Below are positions 33,701-43,150 of a stretch of DNA of 64,000 nucleotides, one piece after another. The stretch is from contig OZ038529.1 in NCBI GenBank assembly GCA_964036665.1, positions 20,408,060 to 20,472,059 of the forward strand. Direction: 5' to 3'. The stretch comes from Gordius sp. MW1 (Eukaryota > Nematomorpha > Gordioida > Gordea > Gordiidae). A program made the translations under genes and the position numbers. The notes under the pieces are model-generated. The model made no database searches. It was not told the DNA's origin and worked only from the letters and a program-made list of their open reading frames with translations. Numbering within the stretch: the first letter of the stretch is position 1; the number at the start of each line of letters is the position of its first letter.

Positions 33701-36700
33701 TTGCTATGCAATTTATGGGCGAGAAAGGTGGGAAGGGGCGAGAATGCCTATAGGGGGGTATTAAATGCCTAATGATTAAATAATTGTTTATACAAATTTT
33801 CCATTATAGGCAAAATGTAATAAAGGCAAAATGTAATATAGGCAAGGGTTAGGGTTAGATTTAGTGTTTGCATCTAGTTGCGTATTACATTAGTTTTTAT
33901 GGCCTTTAGTGATTATGGGTCTAACAAACATTATATTATAAAACAACACAATGTTAAGAATTTGCAGAATTGTTGGGAGAAATTTTTTGTTGAATTTGAA
34001 CAATTTTTAATTAAAAAAATCAAAAATTTGGCCAATGGTCACTTTTTCTCTATTGGTCAGTACCAACAGATACTCTATAAGTCAATGATAGCCAAAAAAA
34101 CGGGAAAAAAAATTTTGATGCTCACTTTGGCCAATGGTCATTTTTTTCCATTGGTCAGCAGCCAGCACACGGTAAAAGTGGATATAAATTCATAAGAGTA
34201 AAAAAAACGAAAAAAAATTTTTCGAATCACATTTTGGCCAATGGTCATTTTTTCAATTGGTCAGCAGCCAGGACAAGGTAAAAGTGGATATAAATTCATA
34301 ATAGTCAAAAAAAAACGAAAAAAAAGTTTTCGAATCACATTTTGGCCAATGGTCATTATATAACATTGGTCAGCAGCCAGCGGACGGCCAAAAAGTCATA
34401 ATAGCAATGGTAGAAACAGGAACAATCAAATAGTCAAAAAAAACGAAAAAAATAATTTCGATTCACATTTTGGCCAATGGTCATTTTTTTCATTGGTGAG
34501 CAGCCAGCGGACGGCCAAAAATACTTATTATCAATGATAGTAACAAGAACAATCATAAGAGTCAAAAAAACTCAGGGATTCTAACCCCAAAACTAGTTAA
34601 ATTGCATAGCAATTAAAAAATAAACAACTTTTATTTATGTTTATTATTTAACTAGTTAAATTGCATAGCATTAAAAGTAAACAACTTTTATCTATGTTTA
34701 TTATATAACAAAAACTAGTTAAATGCAATTAAAAGTAAACAACTTTTATCTATGTTTATTATATAACAAAAACTAGTTAAATTGCATAGCAATTAAAAGT
34801 AAACAACTTTTATTTATGTTTATTATATAATAGATAATTTAACACACAGCGAGGGAGATAGAGATGAGGGGTGGGGCACCTCTTTCTCATGCATTAATTT
34901 AAAAAAGCGATAACCTAATATACCCAATGCAAATAGATAGGGAGGGTAACGGACGACGGACACCAAAAAACGAGCCCATAAATTGCATAGCAATTAAAAA
35001 TATTTTGTTTTAATTATGATGCAAATCTCTATTTTTAAACAGATTAATTAAATAATGAATTATAAAGGGAAAAATGACTAATTTAAAGAGTTTTTTTTTA
35101 ATTAGGGAGGAGAGGGCACAGGTTGCAGCCGCTTCAGATTTGTAAATATATTGGGGCTTAAAAATCCAAAAATTATTTTTAAATTCAAAGTTTCTTTATT
35201 TTTTGATATTTTAAAAGACCTGTAGTTTTTATTTTGTCTTTTACCCATTTTAAATTTTAGGAATTTCCCAGGCTCCTCACCCATACAATGTGGGAATTAT
35301 CTCTTCCCGAGCCACTACCAACCCAACATTTCAAAAAACAAATTGGGTTTTGGTTCAACAAATATTTTTAAAAGCATTAGTAATAATCTCTTAGTTTTGT
35401 GAGACTTATGGCAAACCTGGTTGAAAACTTAGACTATAGACTGCTCATGCCATATGTTGAATATGGGTAATTCTGTGTCTAATTTTCCTCCATTTTGAAG
35501 AGTGTATTTGGTGTATTTTAACCTGTAATTTTGCCTTATAACAGTCAATTTACCTTCCTCATTAGTTTATAAATTACAAAAAACGTCAATAAATTAATAT
35601 TATACAAAATATTGATGGCATATTATTAAACAAACTTTAATAGCAGTTTTTACATTTTTAATTTTTATGTATTTTTTAAATGATATTTATTTTAAAATGC
35701 TGTTTTTGATATCTACCCACTTTAATATTTTTTTATTTACCTTTTTAAAATTATTTAATTTGCGAAAATTACTAATTTCTATATGCTCACAACGTTACAA
35801 TCCTCGTTTCAAAATGGTGGAAAAAAGGGTACACATTTTGTGCGTTGATGAGCAGTCTATCTAGTCTATGGTTGAAAAAGAGCACACACACAAATTTGCC
35901 GCATTTTGCGAAAGCCTAAACCTCACCCACAAAATATTTTAACGATCCCGGATTTACTCAAATTCCAAGCAAAAAATCTAGACACATTTTACACGGGAAA
36001 TACCGTTAGGTTTATCAACTGAATTCGAAATTAACAAAAAAAAACTTAGTGCATCTAAAAAAGACATCCGGGTTAACCATATAATTATACACCTACGTTA
36101 CAACATAGGCCAGGATACGAATTGGGACCACAAAGTGAGTGCTCAAAACAACACAACACGACCAGGAGTTTTCGCTAAGCCATGGCTGGGGGAAAGGGGT
36201 AATAACCGTAGGATTTAAATGCGACTTTCCAAAAAATGTATTTCTTTTCAAAAACAAGAAAACTAATGACGGGGAGTTTTAAATACTTTACAAAGTAAGA
36301 CCGAAAATTGTCGAAATCCGGGGGGGGGGGGGGGGGTGTAAGTGGGTCTGCATTTCGTGCTAGTCATTTTTAAAGCTACGGATGTATGTTTTTCGACCTA
36401 GAGCGATGACGCGATGCCACACTCGTTTTGGACAAAGCCCTTATGAAACGAGCTTCAAATTTGTCGTGCTTTTACAAAGTGTATGCTAATAATTTCCTTA
36501 TGGGACTCATCCAAAGCGACCCCTTATAATTGTTGAATTGAAGCGCGTAGAAAGGACTTAGTCACATAAGACTAAATTAGCGATAGCTGAAATAAAATTT
36601 AAACGTGCAAGAATGATTCGGAATCGGACCCATAATCAGTAAGGGCCATAAAAACTAATGTATTTGCCAACTAGATGCAAACACTAAATCTAACCCTAAC

Positions 36701-37243
36701 CCTTGCCTATATTACATTTTGCCTATATTACATTTTGCAAACATCCGAATTTAAGGATTTTAAGGATTTAATAATCATATTTTTAATATATTGGACCACA
36801 AATATTAGTAATTTTGGGAACTATTTGAAAGGGTGTATAAATACACGTTAACGGGCTATATTTTTAAATATCTATCAATTCAACGTTAAATAATCTAGAT
36901 TATAAATTAATTAGCAATGTAAAATCAAGGGTAGATATTAAAATTATTAACATATCTTTGCCTATATATACTGTCTTATATTAAACTCAAAGGTTCTGAT
37001 TGGTTTCGGGATTTTGGCCATTAGTTTTTTTGGCCAGGAGTGGCAAGAATAACTAAAGCATAGGGGGGGGGGCATACCAGATCCATCGAGGAGACCAGTC
37101 AGATAGGTGTTTTCCATTTGCAGGGGCGTCTTGCTAAGGTGACCTTCCTTGGAGAGCCCAATCTCAATTTCGGACTGCATAATCTCCATCATCCTGCGCA
37201 AGCACTCTTCCGACAATTGAAAGGGTTTTATGTACTTTTCGTG
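27591..37243 (-). CDS. Hexokinase, ten exons (start exon outside this span)
   Basis: ATP-dependent hexose phosphorylation, the first step of glycolysis, in the cytosol. Exons on the minus strand, in order: 37078-37243, 33184-33323, 31830-31911, 31519-31655, 30946-31045, 30511-30593, 29829-29941, 29290-29481, 28352-28637, 27591-27734. All introns are GT/AG and all phases join, giving 481 codons including the stop, close to the usual single-domain size of about 450-490 residues. Motifs in order: [17 protein letters not shown] (phosphate 1), [20 protein letters not shown] (sugar binding), [11 protein letters not shown] with the catalytic Asp, [43 protein letters not shown] and [15 protein letters not shown] (ATP site). 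Odd points: the usual GGTNFRV reads GGTRFRV, and SFPC reads SFPI. The first listed exon starts in mid-sequence without a Met, so a short 5' exon is missing; see 41889-41912. Introns carry MITEs and a composite repeat. Confidence 0.95.
28352..28637 (-). CDS. Hexokinase exon
   Basis: Encodes the large-domain C-terminal helices ([19 protein letters not shown], then [19 protein letters not shown]) and VAIDGSMYK. Joins to the last exon in phase 0 (donor GTATCC). Confidence 0.92.
29290..29481 (-). CDS. Hexokinase exon
   Basis: Starts [18 protein letters not shown], the conserved block after the EWGAFGD motif. It ends [11 protein letters not shown] and shares a split Glu codon with the next exon. 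Confidence 0.92.
29829..29941 (-). CDS. Hexokinase exon
   Basis: [19 protein letters not shown], the glucose-contacting Glu region, then NSKHPGS, equivalent to the usual NPGKQ turn. Confidence 0.93.
30511..30593 (-). CDS. Hexokinase exon
   Basis: Completes the [10 protein letters not shown] motif split by an intron after its first Gly base, then [16 protein letters not shown]. The donor at TAC|GTAATG is chosen because it keeps phase 0 with the next exon. Confidence 0.85.
30946..31045 (-). CDS. Hexokinase exon
   Basis: [20 protein letters not shown] carries the catalytic Asp (family IVNDTVGT), then CCMSVIIG leading into the next exon. Confidence 0.93.
31519..31655 (-). CDS. Hexokinase exon
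   Basis: [20 protein letters not shown] then TKDF, the hexose-binding SFP and WTK motifs. The family's usual Cys after SFP is Ile here. The donor is GTTCCT, weaker than the others. Confidence 0.92.
31830..31911 (-). CDS. Hexokinase exon
   Basis: [20 protein letters not shown], equivalent to the helix after GTGEELFD, ending LSLG with a strong GTAAGT donor. Confidence 0.9.
32069..32203 (+). mobile_element. MITE, TGTAAAAACGGCTGGG family (hexokinase intron)
   Basis: Starts taatttgtaaaaacggctgg, ends inverse ccagccgtttttacaacacta. TSD imperfect (gtatatgc, ccgtatgc). Confidence 0.65.
32478..32613 (+). mobile_element. G-rich hAT MITE, degenerate (hexokinase intron)
   Basis: Left end atgggcagggcagg, internal gcggctgccccctgcc, right end ggcagcgcccatg. 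Confidence 0.55.
32675..32951 (+). mobile_element. MITE, TGTAAAAACGGCTGGG family (hexokinase intron)
   Basis: tagttctgtaaaaacggttg at the left and inverse cagccgttttcacaacacta at the right, with ggtcgacc blocks just inside. 8-bp flanks gattatgt/gattatat (7 of 8) fit a hAT-type insertion. Confidence 0.75.
33184..33323 (-). CDS. Hexokinase exon
   Basis: [20 protein letters not shown] is the first phosphate-binding motif; the family norm is GGTNFRV, so Asn is replaced by Arg. It ends VQGPGEE at donor GTAAGC. Confidence 0.93.
33605..35003 (+). mobile_element. Composite hairpin-repeat element, copy 3 (hexokinase intron)
   Basis: Collinear with copy 1: purine-rich start, ttgctatgcaatttatgggc, telomere-like aagggttagggttag (33844), five CCAAT-hairpin units (34027-34560), a four-unit ttgcatagcaatt array (34595-34830) and the end cgagcccataaattgcatag. 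Confidence 0.7.
35004..36639. other. Intronic DNA, nothing recognised
   Basis: Part of the hexokinase intron between 33324 and 37077. It has a G-run near 36320 but no exon, RNA or clear repeat. Confidence 0.4.
36640..36740 (-). mobile_element. Small element F with telomere-like core
   Basis: Inverse of the segment at 11262-11345 and 33815-33905 (inverse of ggcaagggttagggttag, tttagtgtttgcatctagtt). Short imperfect inverted ends (ggccataaaaactaatgta against ggcaaaatgtaatata). Here it stands alone, outside a composite element. Confidence 0.55.
37078..37243 (-). CDS. Hexokinase exon (N-terminal helix)
   Basis: [20 protein letters not shown] and IEIGLSKEG match the N-terminal region (LSDETL, then the GL motif) of animal hexokinases. 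It ends LLDGS plus one base, completing Glu with the next exon. The 5' edge is set at a TAG acceptor. Confidence 0.88.
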
Positions 37244-37778
37244 CTATTATCATACAAATAAAATAGGTGTGAGGATAAATGTAGTGTAGTAGTATTAGAT
37301 GCAATTATTTTAACTTAAAAAAGGGTAGATACATTTATTTCGTCATCGTAAATGTTAAAGAAAAAAATCAAAGCATTATGGCTTTTGTTACAGTGGACGG
37401 GTAACTTTTCGATAGAAACATTTTACACAATGTTAAACATGCTATTAGCCCAGCAAGTGCTTCAAACGCAAAAAAACGTTTTCACAATTAAAAATGACTG
37501 TTTTAGTGTTTTAAAAATGGGTTCGGTTGGGTTGCGTTTGGTCGACTTTTGGGTTTGGTCGACTAAAACTAAACTAAACAAATCAAAGGCTTTATGGTGA
37601 ATCCTTTGGTATGACTGTTTCGACCATGGACTAATTAGTGTACGAGGGTGAGCAGCTTCTAACATTAAAATGGCGGCCTACACCCCCTACTTAATAATTT
37701 TATCAACTGAAAGCCAGCCCTTTGTCCCGAACATCACGCAACATTGAGCATATGATAAACTTCAAATAACCTTTCATC

Positions 37779-37949
37779 CATGAGCGTAGCCAGGGGAGAC
37801 GGGGGGCGGCCGCCCCTTTCCCCTGAATGACGAAATAATTTTCAATGCAAAAATCCTTAAAAAATACAAAAGTTTTTTGTTTTGCCCCTCCCTAATTGAA
37901 CTTTAAAACGTTTCCCCCACCCCTAATCCAAAACCTGGCTACGCCCATT
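37779..37949 (+). mobile_element. G-rich hAT MITE
   Basis: catgagcgtagccagg to ctggctacgcccatt. Perfect 8-bp TSD ctttcatc (37771-37778, 37950-37957). Confidence 0.92.
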
Positions 37950-38417
37950 CTTTCATCTTACAAGGGCCAAAACTACGTTTGTTTTTTTCAATTTAACACA
38001 AATGTAACAAATCCTTGGTGAACTCTGAGGGTAGAGACTAGAGATCGAGCTAACTACAGTTGTGGTGTGGTGGCCTACAAAAGCAGCGCAAAGGGGAAAA
38101 CACGAATTTGAACAGCTTGCAACGCAATTTAACCTGACGTTACAATTTCCCCAAAGCTACATTCAACTAACGGAATTTTTGGCTCGGTGTTTCTTTCCTG
38201 TTATTACAAAATATACGTCATCTTTTACCCTCACCCCCCCCCTCCCCCATCCTCATTCCACGCATACCTTCATCTGGAAAAACATTTTTATTTATTAACA
38301 CCTCCTCTCTCAGCTAAATTTGGCTTTATCTTCTCGAAGGTGAATAACCATTAACTTCCGTATCAACAAGACAAGAAAGACTGTTATTGTAAACATTTGA
38401 CGAAAAACGTTAGCTCC

Positions 38418-38592
38418 CATGGGCGTAGCCAGCCAGGATGGGAACTATAGGGGGGGGGGGGCAATTGATTTAGAGAGGGCAAAAATTACAATTGTTTAAA
38501 ATTTTAGGCCATAATTATATGAAATTTAAAGGAATTTAAGGATTTAGAAGGGGGCAGTGGCCCCTCCCTGCCTCCGCGTGGCTACGCCCATG
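38418..38592 (+). mobile_element. G-rich hAT MITE
   Basis: catgggcgtagccag to ggctacgcccatg. Perfect 8-bp TSD ttagctcc (38410-38417, 38593-38600). The inside reads ggcaattgatttagagaggg, the second interior type of this family. Confidence 0.93.
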
Positions 38593-39077
38593 TTAGCTCC
38601 CCCTTTAAAAAATCACGACCTATAAATAATAAACCTGCAGATTTTTAATATCAACACCAATCGAGCTACTGTTTTAAACATTTACACAACAAATTACATG
38701 AAAAATAAAGCATCGGGCCCTTAATTTGTTGGAGATAATATAGGAAGCAGCAAGCTTCTAATTTTATAGAGTCAAGCACGGCTACGTCAAAGAAAAATTA
38801 AAAATACATTTTGGACCCAACTTACAGTTCCGGGGGGCTTGAAAAATGCATTTTTTGCACACTGAATTTTCGTAATTTTAAGGCAGGATTTTTAATATTT
38901 TTGGGGTTTAGGGCTTGAATTTCAATATACACTTACACTTGTTCAGATTAAAAATATCTTAAGAAATGAGTTTACACTTCTTTATTGGTTAGGTGAAAAA
39001 TCACTAGACCGCCTTTGGTATAACTAACTATAATTTTGATTTTTGAGGGATCAACTTTTAAACTTTGCACGCAGAAT

Positions 39078-39255
39078 CAAGGGCGTAGCCAGCTTTGGAA
39101 TTAGAGGGGGGGGCAATAATGATTAAAGGATGTTTAGGGAGGGGCAAAATGAACATTTTTTGAAATTTTAGCCATAATTTTAATGAATTTCAACAATTTT
39201 TTGGATTTAGAGGGGGGCAGCCGCCCCTCCCTGCCCCCCCATGGCTACGCCCATG
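39078..39255 (+). mobile_element. G-rich hAT MITE
   Basis: caagggcgtagccag to ggctacgcccatg. Perfect 8-bp TSD cgcagaat (39070-39077, 39256-39263). Confidence 0.93.
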
Positions 39256-39415
39256 CGCAGAATATTTAAACACAAATTGCTATTATTAATTTCGTTATTC
39301 GAATAATGGTTAATATTTTATATGGTGAATAAAACTAATTCAATATAGTCAGCTAGATTTTGAAAGGCTCGGGGTCTCCGGTCGCCACTAAAGCTACAAG
39401 AGGGGGTATAATGCC

Positions 39416-39597
39416 CATGGGCGAAGCCAGCATTTTAATTAGAGGGGGGGGGGGGCAGTAATGATTTAAACTTAAAGAGGGGCTAAATGATTATTTTTTG
39501 AAATTTTAGCCCTAATTTTAATTAAATTTCAACAAATTTTTGGATTTAGAGGGGGGCAGCCGCCCCTCCCTGCCCCCTTCCCCTAGCTACGCCTATG
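39416..39597 (+). mobile_element. G-rich hAT MITE
   Basis: catgggcgaagccag to agctacgcctatg. TSD ataatgcc/ataatgtc (7 of 8). Confidence 0.88.
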
Positions 39598-39758
39598 ATA
39601 ATGTCAATCGAGCCATACACCACACAATAACGTGATGTGCACCTTAACCCACCCCTGCCCGACTGCACGTATCAAGAAGCAAGGTGCGATCACCTTTACA
39701 CTGTGGTACTTACTGGTAGGCAAGCACGCACTCATTAAGGGGAAAAAGGGGGTGAGTG

Positions 39759-39921
39759 CATGGGCGTAGTCAGGGGGGGGGGCAGGGAGGCGCGGCTGCC
39801 CCCCTCTAAATCCAAAAATTGAAATTAATTAAAATTATGGCTATTTCAAAAAATGACTATTTAGCCCCTCCTTAAATCATTATTGCCCCCCCCCTCAATT
39901 CCAATGCTGGCTACGCCCATG
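39759..39921 (+). mobile_element. G-rich hAT MITE
   Basis: catgggcgtagtcagg to ctggctacgcccatg. TSD ggtgagtg/gatgagtg (7 of 8). In inverse orientation relative to 39078 and 39416, judged by the interior (aatccaaaaattgaaattaa). Confidence 0.88.
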
Positions 39922-39941
39922 GATGAGTGAGTTAAGCCTGT

Positions 39942-40095
39942 GCCTAATTAGGGGAGGGGGGGGGGCGGTGACATGATGTTGAAATACAATTTAGGAGAGG
40001 GCTAATTAGTAAATTTTTGAAATCATAAGTTTTTAAAAAGTTAAAAATTCTTAAAATGGGGGGGGGGGGGAATGCCCCCTCGGGCTACGCCTATG
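39942..40095 (+). mobile_element. G-rich hAT MITE, degenerate left end
   Basis: Left G-run without a clear terminus, right end cgggctacgcctatg. No TSD found. Confidence 0.6.
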
Positions 40096-40720
40096 TATGT
40101 AAGACCTAACTTAAAGCGCATAAACGTTGAGGGGGTTAAAATATAATAGTTGCTCGCGTAATTAGCGCAATAATGAGACTGCGCCAAGTTGGTCACGTAG
40201 GGAAATAGGGTCGATAGTCATTGCCCCGAATTTTTGGTTTATAACGTTAGTTAGCCTTAATTGGGGAGGTAAAATGTTTTCTTATTTTCAAACAAAAAAT
40301 CTTAAAATAACGGTGATGATATCATGTGATAAAACCAATCAAATTATGGGTAAAAAATTTTTGAAATTATTTTGACCATAAAACTGACATCTTACTATGC
40401 TCATTATTTAAGGTTTCTGCCATAAATAATAATACTGAGAAAAATCTTAATAATAATTCGTTGGGATTGTTGTTTTCAGGCGATTTAAAATCTAATTCAC
40501 AAAAATTTACTAAGCCTAACAACATTTGATGAACCGAGCGCGTTAATACAAAACTTTAGCGAAGCGCTAAAAGTAATTGGCAAAAGCTGATGCAATATTA
40601 TAGACGACTAGAGGCGTTTGCAATCCAATCAATGCGAAGGCGAAAACCGATACTATTGGTTGCTGCTGCGTTCCATGGAAAAAAATTTACGACACACCCA
40701 CTTCTACCTACCATCGCGCA

Positions 40721-40948
40721 GGATAGGGGTCAAAGTAGCAGAATGATGAAAAAGTAGCAGAAAAATATGACTTTTAATCAATATATTAGAATTAAATCTC
40801 AAATTGGGAGGGAATTTGATGTGCATCTAACCCTAACCCTAACCTAAAACGCTGACCTAAAACACTAACCCTAACCCTCCTGACCAATCTTGATCTTGAC
40901 CAGTTCTGACCAATTCGGCTGCTTTTTTTCTGCTACTTTGACCGGTTC
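40721..40948 (-). mobile_element. MITE family E with telomere-like core
   Basis: 228 bp, perfect 10-bp TSD ccatcgcgca (40711-40720, 40949-40958). TIRs about 20 bp (ggtcaaagtagcagaa and inverse). The core at 40800-40880 is, in inverse orientation, nearly the same as that of family A (gatgtgcatctaaccctaac), though the TIRs of A and E are unrelated. Confidence 0.88.
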
Positions 40949-41033
40949 CCATCGCGCACCTTGCTGGTTATTGTCAAACGGGGATTGAGTTTCAAACGTG
41001 TTTGCCTGCCTACATGCATTAAGTTCACTGGAT

Positions 41034-41200
41034 TAGTGTTGTAAAAACGGCTGGGGGGTTAGGTCCCCCTTGGGCGTTAGTCGACTAAACACTCTGTTTT
41101 TCTGCCGACTTCTAGGCTTAGTCGAAATTTAAAAATCAGACCAGGGTCGACCGTTAGTAATAGGTAGACCAAACAAAACCCAGCCGTTTTTACAACGCTA
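41034..41200 (+). mobile_element. MITE, TGTAAAAACGGCTGGG family
   Basis: tagtgttgtaaaaacggctg to inverse cagccgtttttacaacgcta. 8-bp flanks cactggat/cactggag (7 of 8), hAT-like. Confidence 0.8.
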
Positions 41201-41526
41201 CACTGGAGTGAAGCTGTTGTTGTATTTAATTTAAATTGCCCAATTGCGTATATAAATGTTCAAATAATGGCGTGTCCATAATTTAATAGGTAAGTTACAG
41301 TATTCTTAATAAACCGTTGGGAAAGTAAGCAGCAAATTAATACAATCGAAACTGTAATGTTTAATATACGTGTGTGTTTGAAAAGCCTGCAGTAAACCAA
41401 TATCGTTAAAAACCCACACAGCTAGGGTTAGTGGGTTTTATTTGGTCGACCTTTGGTTAGTATAATTTAGGAGAATCATTCTGTCAAATTGCGAAGTTGT
41501 TAAGGAGTCTTGCTTTGCTCGAATAC

Positions 41527-41655
41527 CATGGGCGTTGCCAGGTTTGGATTAGAGAGGGGGGGGCGAAATGTTTAAAAGTTCAATTAGGGGTGAGGGCATA
41601 AATTTTTTCAATTTTTATGGGTTTTTGCATTGAAAATTTTCCGGCTACGCCCTTT
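41527..41655 (+). mobile_element. G-rich hAT MITE
   Basis: catgggcgttgccagg to ccggctacgccctt. Perfect 8-bp TSD tcgaatac (41519-41526, 41656-41663). Confidence 0.92.
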
Positions 41656-41888
41656 TCGAATACCTTAAGTCCTTCAAGGGCAATACGAACTCGACCTCAA
41701 AATTTATTCTGCGTTATACCTACCGGGTTTGGAGTTAAAATGTTACAAAACTCTTTTTAAAAAGTGTATTTTTAAGGAAACTGAGCGACCTTTAGCATCG
41801 TCCCCACAGATAAATCACGCTAAAAAACCATGGTCTCGCGCCTAGGCAAAACAAACCGTGTACACGTGGCAGTTTCACAGCCACTTAC

Positions 41889-41912
41889 AGTTACTAATCT
41901 ACCAACAAGCAT
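41889..41912 (-). CDS. Candidate first coding exon of hexokinase
   Basis: On the minus strand an ATG opens eight codons (MLVGRLVT) and ends at a consensus donor GTAAGT in phase 0, the phase required by the exon at 37243. An in-frame TAG lies upstream, and the ATG is the first Met after it. Joined, the protein would be 488 residues with a short N-terminus before the LSEE helix, as in animal hexokinases. The intron would be 4.6 kb and filled with MITEs. The evidence is only splice signal, phase and position; other short exons could serve. Confidence 0.4.
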
Positions 41913-42983
41913 TACTACTAAAAGGACGCTCTAGCGCATAGTAATGATGTGTGATGGGGTGTGTGGCGCGCTTCTGCTCATTTCGTCATTCATTTCATTT
42001 TACATGTAAAATATCTGAAAAGTGAAATATGAAAAGCAATAGCAAAAGCGGTACATCATAAACCATCGTTCGATGACGCACGTACAACAGAGACTCTTAG
42101 GTCAGGGGATTAGCCAAAATCATCACTCTCGACCGAAATAACCAAATAAATCCACATAAAGTCAACTGCTGCTGCACAACACCCGGATCTAGGAAAAAGA
42201 GCGTCATCTAACGGACCTTTATAGCTCACAACACTGCTTTCAATCGTAATCGCTAAACGCGAGCCAAAAATATGACATCAATGGAAGGGGGCTAAAATCC
42301 TATTTTTTCACTTTGAAAATTCAGAGCCACGTTATCGCGCGCCTGAAATTTCGCTAGCTTTTGTTCAGCGCGCCTTAAATATGATTAATGGTTGGAGTAA
42401 AAAGCTGTTCGCTTCCCCTCTCTTTCAGTAATATAAATAAAAATAAAAGATGCGCCCGAACGGTTTTATCTGTTTACAACTATAGAGCTGTAAAGTAAGT
42501 TATGAGCTTGGCCGGAAGAGGGACGGGCGTTAGTAAACTATAAAAGCAACAGCGCCTTGGCTTGCCAATAAAATGAATGGCAATTTTGAGAGCGCGCACC
42601 ACACCACCTACCTTTACCTAAAGCTTGATAAGTAAGAGGGGGCGCGGTCATCAATAAAAAGTATTGGCAGAGCTTAGGCACGCGAGCAAGGTCGATAAAT
42701 TCAAAAAATTAGTTTTATTGTTGAAGCGTTAAAATTTTTGCCTCTTAAAATATAGAATGGCCGAGTTTTTTATATATTAAACTTGGGCTTAATTAAGTTA
42801 TGATAGTTTTACATTTTGAAATAACCACTTTTAAAAGTATTAATTTTTTTAATGGAAATACTCTATATAATATCAATATTACAATATTTTTGTGCATTTT
42901 ATGACTAAATTTAATGATTAATAATCATAAGTGACTTGACCTTTTTTATCAAAATTCTAGCATTTATAAAATTAGTAATTGGA
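41913..42983. other. Repeat-poor stretch, possible hexokinase promoter region
   Basis: One of the few stretches here without recognised repeats. It holds a TATAAAAG word on the plus strand at about 42540 as well as the minus-strand one at 42217. No coding exon recognised beyond the candidate at 41889. Confidence 0.35.
42217..42225 (-). promoter_or_regulatory. TATA-like motif upstream of candidate exon
   Basis: CTATAAAGG on the minus strand, about 305 bases before the candidate hexokinase ATG, in a repeat-free and less AT-rich stretch. Speculative. Confidence 0.2.
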
Positions 42984-43150
42984 CATGGGCGCAGTCAAGG
43001 GGGGGGGGCAGGAGGGGTGCCCGACCCCCTCTAAATCCAAAAATTTGATGAAATTTATTTAAATTATGACTATAATTTCAAAAAATGATCATTTTGCCCC
43101 TCCCTAAATCATTATTGCCCCCCTCTAACCCCAATGCTGGCTACGCCATG
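42984..43150 (+). mobile_element. G-rich hAT MITE
   Basis: catgggcgcagtcaagg to ctggctacgccatg. Flanks taattgga and ttaattaga suggest a decayed TSD. Confidence 0.8.

Noticed and set aside
36310-36340. Long G-run as part of a G-rich MITE
   Set aside because: No MITE termini nearby; treated as a simple homopolymer.
38062-38298. Plus-strand reading frame of 78 codons (MVWWPTKAAQ)
   Set aside because: No domain, no splice context, and it ends in a proline/histidine stretch from a C-run. Not supported.
42536-42545. TATAAAAG on the plus strand as a promoter
   Set aside because: No plus-strand coding exon follows within several kilobases other than the transposon gene.
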